DNA of 64,000 bases from contig NZ_VWWO01000001.1 in assembly GCF_011752935.1 (NCBI RefSeq), positions 1,674,001 to 1,738,000 on the forward strand. Direction: 5' to 3'. Origin of the DNA: Chitinophaga sp. Cy-1792 (lineage in GTDB: Bacteria; Bacteroidota; Bacteroidia; Chitinophagales; Chitinophagaceae). The notes beneath the pieces are model-generated. The model saw nothing but the letters and a program-made list of their open reading frames with translations, was not told the origin of the DNA and did not search any database. The translations under genes were made by a program, and so were the position numbers. Within the stretch, counting starts at the first letter, position 1. Every line of letters begins with the position of its first letter. Positions 26,173-34,900 of this stretch are shown in pieces.

Positions 26173-26868
26173 ATGAACGCGGCTTCTTTTTATTCGCAGG
26201 CACCAAGGCATTTAGTAGCAGTAGATTGCATCATTTTCGGATTTGATGAAGGTAAGCTGAAACTGCTGGTGATCAAGCGTAAAGTGGCGCCAATGGCGGG
26301 CGAATGGTCGCTGGTTGGCGGTTTTGTGCAGGAAGACGAAGGTACCAATGATGCTGCGGCCAGGGTATTGAAGATGACCACCGGCTTAGATGATATTTAT
26401 ATGGACCAGCTGCACTGCTATGGCGACGTATCCCGCGATACCGGCGCCCGCGTGATCTCTGTGGCCTATTATGCACTTATCAGGATCAAGGATCATGATA
26501 AGCCGCTGGCCCAGGAGCACGGAGCACACTGGCTGGAACTGGAACATATGCCGGAGCTGATATTTGATCATAAGAAGATGATTGAAGATGCGCTGGTAAA
26601 ACTGCGCGACAATGCCCAGTTTCACCCGATAGGCTTTGAGCTGCTGCCAGAGAAATTTACCCTTTCACAACTCAGAAGCTTATACGAAGAAATTTACGGC
26701 CGCACACTGGATAAACGTAATTTCCGTAAGAAAATACTCTCGCTGGATGTCATGGAAAAACTGGAAGAGAAAGATAAAACCTCTTCCAAGAAAGGCGCGC
26801 ATCTTTACAGGTTTGATCCTGATAAATATGAGCTGCTGAAGCGTAAAGGCCTGGTGTTTGAGATCTGA
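26173..26868 (+). CDS. NrtR-like transcriptional regulator (inactive Nudix plus winged helix)
   Basis: 231 residues with two parts: an N-terminal Nudix fold (about 12-150) and a C-terminal winged-helix DNA-binding domain (about 155-231, with LSQLRSLYEEIYGRTLDKRNFRKKIL). The Nudix box GGFVQEDEGTNDAAARVLKM lacks the catalytic REUxEE glutamates, so hydrolysis is unlikely and the domain probably binds a ligand. Such regulators control NAD or pentose metabolism in other bacteria; in Bacteroidota they often regulate sugar use. No sugar genes adjoin it here, so the target is open. Confidence 0.85.
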   Translation: MNAASFYSQAPRHLVAVDCIIFGFDEGKLKLLVIKRKVAPMAGEWSLVGGFVQEDEGTNDAAARVLKMTTGLDDIYMDQLHCYGDVSRDTGARVISVAYYALIRIKDHDKPLAQEHGAHWLELEHMPELIFDHKKMIEDALVKLRDNAQFHPIGFELLPEKFTLSQLRSLYEEIYGRTLDKRNFRKKILSLDVMEKLEEKDKTSSKKGAHLYRFDPDKYELLKRKGLVFEI

Positions 26869-26873
26869 TGCGT

Positions 26874-26911
26874 TGTTCATTCTGTTCATTACTTCTTTCC
26901 AGCTGTTCATT
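26874..26911. repeat. Three TGTTCATT direct repeats
   Basis: The 8-mer TGTTCATT occurs at 26874-26881, 26883-26890 and 26904-26911 (start spacing 9 and 21 bp), with a partial inverted GAACA at 26918-26922. It lies between the NrtR-like gene and the sensor kinase and could be an operator. Confidence 0.4.
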
Positions 26912-26976
26912 TTCTGCGAACAGTGCCATTGCATCGTTATTAGGAGTTTTTTGACTATTTTCAGTTATGCAATTGC

Positions 26977-28926
26977 ATGTGCATGATTCGATTTTATCCA
27001 TATCTCAGGAATTTTCTGTTATTGCTTGTCTTGTTATTACTGCTGAAGGACCTGCGGGGCCAGCAGCCGGTAATTGCAGGGGTAAAGGCTGAACTGGAAA
27101 CGACAACGGATAGTATAGCGTATGTTGATATATTAAACCGGCTGGCTACACTTTATCAGGCCTGTCAGCTGGACAGCTGTGGCGTATATGCTGATGAAGC
27201 TGTAAAAGTAGCTTCCAGGCAGCATTATACAGCCGGACTAACAGTCGCATTGCGTAATATGGGTAGTTTCTATGCCTTCAAACCCAACCGCTACCTCTCT
27301 TATCTTTTTTACAACGAAAGTCTGCTCTCCGCCCGTGAATCCGGTGATTCGGCCAGTGTGGCCCTCAACCTGATGAACATCGGTATATACCAGAACTACC
27401 TGGGCTATATGGCACAGGGCAAGGCAATGATGGATACTGCCATGGCCAGGGGCCAGGCATTGAAAAACGACTCCATTTATGGCTTGCTGCTGGCAAATTA
27501 CTACGTAATCCATGCGGCAGATACCACTCCGGAAGCCAGGAAACAGGCTGCCGAAGCCCTGCACCAGGCTGCTATTACTGCCATGCGGTATAATAACCAG
27601 CGGGAAATATTGTATACCAGGCTATTACAGGCAAATGAACAAGTGCAGCTGGGAAAAGTGAAAGAGAGCATGGCCATGCTACAGGAAACCTTACAGAACG
27701 CAGAAGAACAAGGATTGTATTACCTGTGCTTATATGGGGCCATACAGCTGGCAGGTTATAAATCAGCATTTCATCAGGCTGATAGTATGACTTATTTCCG
27801 TAAGGGGCTCGACTATGCTATAAAAGGCGGATACCTGGGGCTGATGAAGCCAACCGTGATGAAGTTGTATGAACACAGCGAAAAAGCGGGAGATCATGCC
27901 GCTGCAAATTACTATACTGGTTTACTGGCCCGGATACTCAATCAGGAAGAAGAGGTAAAAACGGCTGGTACCAGCATTTTCATGGATATTTCTGCCAACG
28001 ACCATAAGCTGGATTCCATGAAGCTGCAGCATATGTATCAGCGTAGCGTACTGGAAAAAAAGAGTACTGAAACGATCTACTGGCGCTATCTTTCTATCTT
28101 TTTGCTGGTAGTGTTATTGTTGCTCTCTTCCTTACTGCTGCATCTTTTTCAGGCCTACAGGATGAGTCGTAGTAACGCGCGGCGACTGGCTTTCCTGCAA
28201 AAAGAACTGAACGCCAGAACGGAGCAGCTGCGAATAAATGATGATTTCAAAAATAAGCTGATCTCGCTGATAGCGCATGACTTCAGGAGTCCTTTGAATA
28301 ATATTGTAAGTATCAGCAGCTTTGTAGAAGAAGATACGATTTCCCTGGAAGACGCCACTGGTATGATTGTGAAGGTAGACGCCCGTGCAAAAAATACATT
28401 ACAGGTTTTTGATGGTATTCTCCGGTGGATGCATACTCAACTCTCTGGTTTTACCTATCAGCCGGAACCTTTTGTAGTAAAGGATATGGTGGCGATAACC
28501 GCAGAAACCCTGCAGCCCATACTGGCGGAAAAGCAGCTGCAAGTGGTTATTTCTCCGGATGCTGATGCCGCAGTGATGGCAGATTATGAAATGCTGCAAT
28601 TTGTGAACAGGAACCTGTTGCACAACGCCACTAAATTTTCGGAGAAAGGGCAGGCAATAACCGTGACGGTTACACGTAATAAAACGATGGTGACAGTAGC
28701 TTTTTCTGATGAGGGTACTGGCATCGATCCGGCAGTATTGCCTGGATTGTTTTCGGTAGGCCAGACCATGACTGCCAAGGGACGTAAAGGTAAAGGGGCA
28801 GGAATCGCGTTGATCATCTGCAAAGATTTTATAGAAAAAATGAATGGTGAAATATGGGCAGAGAACAATCCGGTGAAAGGAGCGACGTTCTGCTATAGTT
28901 TACCGGCTGCTAAAACGGAAGCATGA
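26977..28926 (+). CDS. Membrane sensor histidine kinase with TPR sensor region
   Basis: 649 residues. Signal peptide or anchor at about 5-27, a helical TPR-type periplasmic region (about 35-340), one membrane segment (about 372-392), a short coiled coil and then the kinase core. The H-box reads LISLIAHDFRSPLN with phospho-acceptor His434; the N-box is RNLLHNATKF with Asn550; G1 is DEGTGID; G2 is GKGAGIAL. All catalytic boxes are intact, so it should autophosphorylate. No response regulator is adjacent. Its last 4 bp overlap a second, degenerate kinase gene. Confidence 0.9.
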   Translation: MCMIRFYPYLRNFLLLLVLLLLLKDLRGQQPVIAGVKAELETTTDSIAYVDILNRLATLYQACQLDSCGVYADEAVKVASRQHYTAGLTVALRNMGSFYAFKPNRYLSYLFYNESLLSARESGDSASVALNLMNIGIYQNYLGYMAQGKAMMDTAMARGQALKNDSIYGLLLANYYVIHAADTTPEARKQAAEALHQAAITAMRYNNQREILYTRLLQANEQVQLGKVKESMAMLQETLQNAEEQGLYYLCLYGAIQLAGYKSAFHQADSMTYFRKGLDYAIKGGYLGLMKPTVMKLYEHSEKAGDHAAANYYTGLLARILNQEEEVKTAGTSIFMDISANDHKLDSMKLQHMYQRSVLEKKSTETIYWRYLSIFLLVVLLLLSSLLLHLFQAYRMSRSNARRLAFLQKELNARTEQLRINDDFKNKLISLIAHDFRSPLNNIVSISSFVEEDTISLEDATGMIVKVDARAKNTLQVFDGILRWMHTQLSGFTYQPEPFVVKDMVAITAETLQPILAEKQLQVVISPDADAAVMADYEMLQFVNRNLLHNATKFSEKGQAITVTVTRNKTMVTVAFSDEGTGIDPAVLPGLFSVGQTMTAKGRKGKGAGIALIICKDFIEKMNGEIWAENNPVKGATFCYSLPAAKTEA

Positions 28927-30071
28927 TAAGGAGGATCGCATATATCATATTGTTGGTATCGGGCTGTTGTTTTGGCAGCTGGATGCCGGCGTATGCCTAT
29001 GATACCCCCGCAGATTCACTCTATCAACGTTTGCAGCATTGTATTGCTATGGGTGATGAAGCTGATGCCGCGGCAACCAGGCAGGAGATATACCTGCTGG
29101 CCCATCAGGATAATTCCAGGCTGGACAGCATTGATTACCTGGAGTTTTTGCTGAAAGCCCGGGCAGGGCAGGCGTTGGCCATGAAGAATAAATTGCAGCA
29201 GGAGAAAATCCAGGAGAAAGTACAGGAAAAGAAAAATACGCAATTGCTGACAGCGGGTCTGATAGTAGTAGCCGTGTTGCTGCTGGTATTACTGTTGAGC
29301 AGGTATTATAATTTCAGAAAGGCCCGTCGTCAGGAAAAAGAACTGGCAAAAGGATATGCTGCCATTTCTGAGAAAAATGCCGAGCTGAAGGCTACAGACG
29401 AGTTTAAGAATAAGCTGATTTCCATTATAGCCAATGATTTCCGGGAACCATTATTACATATTACCACTGTTGCCGGAGAGTTGAAGAGTGGGGAGATGAG
29501 TAAAGCGGAGATGCTGGAGGCGATGCGCCAGATTGGGGCTTCGTCGCAAAAGACCCTTGAGGTGTTTGATAATGTATTAAGATGGATTAAGCTACAGTTG
29601 TCAGGCTATGAGTATTCGCCGGTGACTTGCTGGCTACAGGAGCAGGTGCAGGCGGCGGAGATAGGGTTGGATATGAGCATACGGGAGCATCATCTGTCGG
29701 TGGTAGACCGTATTCCGGATACGATGGTGGTAGAGGCTGATATGGAGATATTGCAGTTTATCCTGCGGCATATGTTGCTGGCAGCGATAAAGCATGCGGT
29801 GCCTGATAGTTTGCTGATATTGGATGCCTGGCCTGATGAGGAGCGGGTACGTACCTCCCTGGCGATAGATGCCGGTGCCAATGCGGTGGATGTATCGGAG
29901 GGGGTATTTGCGTGGCAACGGGATACTTACGCACTGGGGATGGCGGTGAGTCGTGATTTTGCGGTAAGAATGGGGGGAGATATAGTAGTAGAAGTAAGTG
30001 CGGACAGATATCTCACTATTTCCCTGGTATTAAAACAGGGAAGGGGCACTATTGTACCCCTTCTGTCTTAG
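28923..30071 (+). CDS. Degenerate (pseudo) sensor histidine kinase
   Basis: 382 residues; a shortened paralogue of the preceding kinase. N-terminal signal, a short periplasmic part, a membrane segment at about 112-130, then a core sharing FKNKLIS, VFDN-LRW and QLSGYEY with its neighbour. The phospho-acceptor position reads IIANDFREPL, so His is replaced by Asn171 (AAT instead of CAT). The N-box Asn is replaced by Ala287, G1 reads DAGAN, and the G2 glycines are lost. The frame is nevertheless open and its start overlaps the upstream stop by 4 bp, so it is probably translated. A regulatory partner role is inferred. Confidence 0.85.
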   Translation: MIRRIAYIILLVSGCCFGSWMPAYAYDTPADSLYQRLQHCIAMGDEADAAATRQEIYLLAHQDNSRLDSIDYLEFLLKARAGQALAMKNKLQQEKIQEKVQEKKNTQLLTAGLIVVAVLLLVLLLSRYYNFRKARRQEKELAKGYAAISEKNAELKATDEFKNKLISIIANDFREPLLHITTVAGELKSGEMSKAEMLEAMRQIGASSQKTLEVFDNVLRWIKLQLSGYEYSPVTCWLQEQVQAAEIGLDMSIREHHLSVVDRIPDTMVVEADMEILQFILRHMLLAAIKHAVPDSLLILDAWPDEERVRTSLAIDAGANAVDVSEGVFAWQRDTYALGMAVSRDFAVRMGGDIVVEVSADRYLTISLVLKQGRGTIVPLLS

Positions 30072-30098
30072 TATCAAACATTTTCCGGTAAAACCGAA

Positions 30099-31103
30099 TT
30101 AAATTTTATCTCCGTCGTACGCCCATTTGATATAGGAGGAGCCCCAGGTGAAGCCACCACCAAATGCTGCGAGGATCAGGTTATCGCCTTTTTTCAGTTG
30201 TTTTTCGTAATCCCAGAGGCAGAGCGGAATAGTACCGGCGGTAGTATTTCCGTAGCGTTGGATATTCATCATTACTTTTTCTTCCGGCAGGTTGATATAG
30301 GAAGAAGTAGCGTTGATGATACGTTGGTTTGCCTGGTGAGGCACGAGCCATGCGATGTTGTCCGCGGTGAGGTTGTTGCGTTTCATCACGTCTCCGGCTG
30401 CTTCAGCCATGTTGGAAACTGCGTATTTGAATACCATTTTACCTTCCTGGTACACATAGTGTTCGCGGTTGGTAACGGTTTCGATACTTGCAGGTTTCAC
30501 GGAGCCACCAGCTTTCATGTGGAGGTATTCGCGGCCATGACCATCACTTTTCAGGATGCTGTCGATGAGGCCATAACCTTCTGTATTAGGTTCCAGCAGT
30601 ACACCACCGGCGCCATCACCGAAGATGATGCAGGTAGTTCTGTCGGTATAGTCAATGATAGAGCTCATTTTATCGGCGCCGATGACCATTACTTTTGAGT
30701 AACGACCACTTTCGATGAAGCGGGCACCAGTATCGAGTGCATAGAGGAATCCTGAGCAGGCGGCGCTGATATCGAAGCCGAAAGCGTTTACGGCACCAAT
30801 TTTATCAGTTACCACATTGGCAGTAGCCGGGAAGGTCATATCCGGGGTAACTGTGGCCACAATCAGCAAATCGATATCGGCAGGTGAAATGCCTCTCTTT
30901 TTGCAGATCTCGAGTGCTACAGGCACGCACAAGTCAGAGGTACCTTTCCCTTCCCCTTTCAGAATTCTTCTTTCGGAGATACCGGTACGGGTTAATATCC
31001 ACTCATCAGTTGTATCGACTAATTTCTCCAGCTCCTTATTCGAAAGAACATAGTCGGGAACATAGCCACCCACCGCTGTAATCGCGGCCGTAATTTTATT
31101 CAT
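30099..31103 (-). CDS. fabH: 3-oxoacyl-ACP synthase III
   Basis: Starts fatty-acid synthesis by condensing acyl-CoA with malonyl-ACP. 334 residues. The catalytic triad is visible: Cys116 in ISAACSGFLYALD, His in VPHQANQRI (about 253-261) and Asn in YGNTTAGTIP. ATG at 31101-31103. It faces the degenerate kinase gene with only 27 bp between stop codons and no clear terminator, and is divergent from ruvA. Confidence 0.95.
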   Translation of the reverse strand: MNKITAAITAVGGYVPDYVLSNKELEKLVDTTDEWILTRTGISERRILKGEGKGTSDLCVPVALEICKKRGISPADIDLLIVATVTPDMTFPATANVVTDKIGAVNAFGFDISAACSGFLYALDTGARFIESGRYSKVMVIGADKMSSIIDYTDRTTCIIFGDGAGGVLLEPNTEGYGLIDSILKSDGHGREYLHMKAGGSVKPASIETVTNREHYVYQEGKMVFKYAVSNMAEAAGDVMKRNNLTADNIAWLVPHQANQRIINATSSYINLPEEKVMMNIQRYGNTTAGTIPLCLWDYEKQLKKGDNLILAAFGGGFTWGSSYIKWAYDGDKI

Positions 31104-31294
31104 ATGAACTAAATATGTGTTTAAATCGAGGCGTAAAAATACGACATAAACGAATATTTCCTAAAAAAGTCGCATATGAGCCCTTTAAAGGCATTTGACA
31201 ATACGTTAAAAGTTAGCATCTTTGCCGGTATTCGGGGAAATGAGAATTATTATTTTTTCCCAAGTTTCATTAACTTACTGAACCTTTACCTTGT

Positions 31295-31882
31295 ATGATC
31301 GCTTATTTGAATGGAAAACTGGCTTATAAATCTCCTGCGCTTGTACACCTCGATGTGAATGGAGTTGGTTATGAAGTCCAGATAAGTTTGAATACATATT
31401 CCCGTATTCAGGGACTGGAGTCCTGTAAATTGTTAACTTATCTGCATATTAAAGAAGATGCCCATACCATGTATGGCTTCTTTGAAGAATCGGAGAGAAG
31501 CCTTTTTTTGCTGTTAATCAGCGTTTCGGGTATCGGCGCGAGCACCGCCAGAATGATGTTATCTTCTCTTCAACCGGAAGATATTACCCGTGCGATTATG
31601 ATGGAAAACGAGAAAATGCTCGAAAGCGTTAAGGGTATAGGCGCCAAAACAGCGAAACGGGTTATCCTGGAACTCAAGGATAAAGTGAAAAAAGGAAAAG
31701 ATCATCCTATACATTTATCTCTGCCTGCAGACAATACTATTCAAGAAGATGCGTTAAATGCACTGGTAACTTTGGGAATTGCCAAAAACATGGCGGAATC
31801 GGCAATCACGAGAGTTATGAAAAATGAACCACTATTGCAAAATCTCGAAGAGCTGATAAAGAAGGCTCTGAAGAGTTTATAA
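31295..31882 (+). CDS. ruvA: Holliday junction helicase subunit RuvA
   Basis: Binds four-way junctions and loads RuvB for branch migration. 195 residues. N-terminal OB fold starts MIAYLNGKLAYKSPALVHLDVNG; VSGIGASTARMML and VKGIGAKTAKRVILELKDK are the two helix-hairpin-helix motifs of domain II; the C-terminal domain III (about 147-195) has the ALVTLGIAKNMAESAI helix. All parts are present. It precedes sprA by 31 bp, a linkage I recall from other Bacteroidota. Confidence 0.95.
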   Translation: MIAYLNGKLAYKSPALVHLDVNGVGYEVQISLNTYSRIQGLESCKLLTYLHIKEDAHTMYGFFEESERSLFLLLISVSGIGASTARMMLSSLQPEDITRAIMMENEKMLESVKGIGAKTAKRVILELKDKVKKGKDHPIHLSLPADNTIQEDALNALVTLGIAKNMAESAITRVMKNEPLLQNLEELIKKALKSL

Positions 31883-31913
31883 TTTACGTTACCTCTATAA
31901 AAACCTATTTTTC

Positions 31914-34900
31914 TTGGCAAATAAGAAGTACTTTGGTGTATTTGCAGTAATAGGAATTGTATCTTTTATCATTGTTGACACTGCCGCCAGGGACCGTTCA
32001 GGGAGAATGTATTTGTCCGCAGATGTAAACGAACACCAGGTGCCGGCAGCGGATTCCTCTCCTGCCCAAGCAGCCCCGGATACAACCAATAAGAAAGATA
32101 CCTTGAAATATCCCTTGCAGGACAGACGTGGGCCCAGTATGACTGATCCATCGTCCCGTAATGCTATGGACCTTAAAGATCCTGCGAATATCAACAAATC
32201 AGTTGACTATGACCCTGTTACGAAACAGTATACTGTTACCGAAAAAATTGGTAACCAATACTATCGTAACCCTACCTATATGAGTTTCGATGAATTCTGG
32301 AAGATGCAATCGGCTCAAAGTGAACAGGATTACTGGCAAAAACGCGCCAGTACCCTGGGTAACCTCAATCAGAAAGGCAATGGCCCTAAAATGATTCAGG
32401 GAAATAACCTCTTCGACAGAATTTTCGGTGGCAGCCAGGTGGATATCAAACCACAGGGAAGCCTCGACCTGACTTTCGGCTACCAGGGCCAGAATATCAA
32501 AAACCCGGTACTCGTTGAACAAGCCCGCAAAAACGGAGGATTTAACTTCGATATGGGCATCAACATGAACGTTACCGGTAAAATCGGAGATAAACTCAAA
32601 ATCATCACCAACTATAATACCCAGTCTGCATTTGATTATGAAAATCAGATCAAACTGGAATATACCGGGTATGCTGATGAAATTATCAAGAAAATAGAAG
32701 CAGGTAACGTAAGCTTCCCCCTCCGCAGCTCACTCATCTCAGGGGTGCAGTCGCTTTTCGGGGTGAAAACACAACTGCAATTCGGACGTCTGACAGTAAC
32801 CAGCGTTTTATCTAACCAGAAATCTCAAAAACAAAACCTCCAGCTGAAAGGAGGTACCATGGTCCAGGATTATAATATCCGGGCAGACGAATATGAAGAC
32901 AACAGGCACTTCCTGTTGTCGCAGTTTTTTAAGGATACCTTCAACTATGCCATGCAAAAACTGCCCATTATTCAGTCGCTCGTGAATATTTCCAGACTGG
33001 AGGTATGGGTCACCAATAAAACCGGTGCCACCACCCAGACACGCGACATCGTCGGGCTGATGGACCTTGGTGAGTACAAACCGTACAACAATACCATTTC
33101 TGTACTGACATCGTCGCACCTCCCGGATAACGGGGTCAATGACCTCTACCCGCGGTTGATAAGCAACTCCGCCAACAGGGCCACGGGAACGGTCGTCAGC
33201 CAGTTACTATCGCTAGGCATACAGCCCGTCTCGGAATACGAAAAAACATTTGCACGAAAACTCGACTCAACCGAATATACTTACAATAAGCAATTAGGCT
33301 TTATATCCCTTAACCAGCAATTACAACCAGACGAAGTCCTTGCAGTAGCATTCCAATATACATACAACGGTAAAACGTATAAAGTAGGGGAATTTTCCCA
33401 GGATGTTCCACCGGATCAGAATAACAGCGCCAATCAGCCTGTACTCTTCCTGAAACTCCTGAAAGCTACTTCCGCCCGCCCGGTGCTCCCTATCTGGAAA
33501 CTGATGATGAAAAACATCTACAATACCGGAGGATATGCACTGAATAAGGAAGACTTCAAAATGGATGTTTATTATAAAGATCCTGGTGCCGAAGGACGAC
33601 CGCCAAGTGATAAAAGATATATTCCAGATGCCAAAGGCTCCTATGCAGGCGCTCCTATCATCTCTATTCTCAACCTCGACCGACTCAATAACCAGCTGGA
33701 TCCCCAGCCGGATGGTGTGTTCGACTACGTAGAAGGCTATACGATCAATTCTATGAATGGCCGTATCATGTTCCCTATGCTGGAACCCTTCAATGGTGGC
33801 CTGAAACCTGCCTTCGGTGGTGATGTAACATTGGAAAAACAATACCTCTTCGGGATACTTTACGACTCCATTAAAGTGGTGGCACAACAGTTCCCGCAAC
33901 TCAACAGGTATGTGATCAGAGGTTCCTATAAATCAGCAAGTACATCAGAAATCAGCCTGGCACCCAACATCCCGCCAGGATCTGTAACAGTTACGGCTGG
34001 TGGACAAATGCTCCGCGAAAACGTTGACTACATCATTGATTATAACCTGGGCCGACTGAAAATCATCAACAGTGGCGTGCTCAGCTCCGGTGTTCCGATC
34101 AACGTACAATATGAAAATAACTCGTTATTCGGGCAGCAGGTACGTAACTATTTCGGTACACGACTCGATTACCTGGTGAATGATAAACTTAGCTTCGGTA
34201 GTACCCTCGTGCGTATGAGCGAAAGACCTTACTACCAGAAAGTCAATTATGGCGATGATCCTATCAAAAATACCATGGTGGGCTTCGACGTAAACTATAA
34301 CTCAGAGTGGAAAGGACTGACGAAGTTCCTGAATAAACTCCCGAACTTCCATAGTACCGCTCCTTCCAATATCCTATTCACCGGTGAGGTAGCCCGCCTG
34401 TTCCCTGGTCATAATAAACTGATCAACGCTGCCGGCAGTAAACAAGGTACGGCCTACATCGACGACTTCGAAGGTGTGAAAAGCGACTACGATCTGAAAT
34501 TCCCTGCTACCAACTGGGCACTGGCATCTACGCCTAAAGGCGCTACCAATGCAGGTGGACAGGTACTGTTCCCGGAAGCGGAATTGAATAACGTGCTCGA
34601 CTATGGTAAAAACAGGTCTAAACTGGCCTGGTATATCATCGAACCAACATTACAAATACCAAATTCTCCTAACCTGCCTGCCGGTATTGATAAAGATGCC
34701 CAGTCAGATCCACGTGTGCGCCTGGTATATCAAAGCGAAGTATTTGCGAATAAGTCTACCGACTTTGGTCAGGCACAGCTGAGTACCCTCGATCTTGCCT
34801 ATTATCCGAAAGACCGCGGTCCGTACAACTTTACCAGCAGCCCGCTTTCTATAGACAGAACCGGAAAACTGAATAATCCGCAGTCAAGATGGGGTGGTAT

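Noticed and set aside
28923..30071. Second kinase as a decaying pseudogene
   Set aside because: The frame is complete with a membrane segment and conserved non-catalytic motifs, and is coupled to its neighbour; loss of function in catalysis but retention of the protein fits better.
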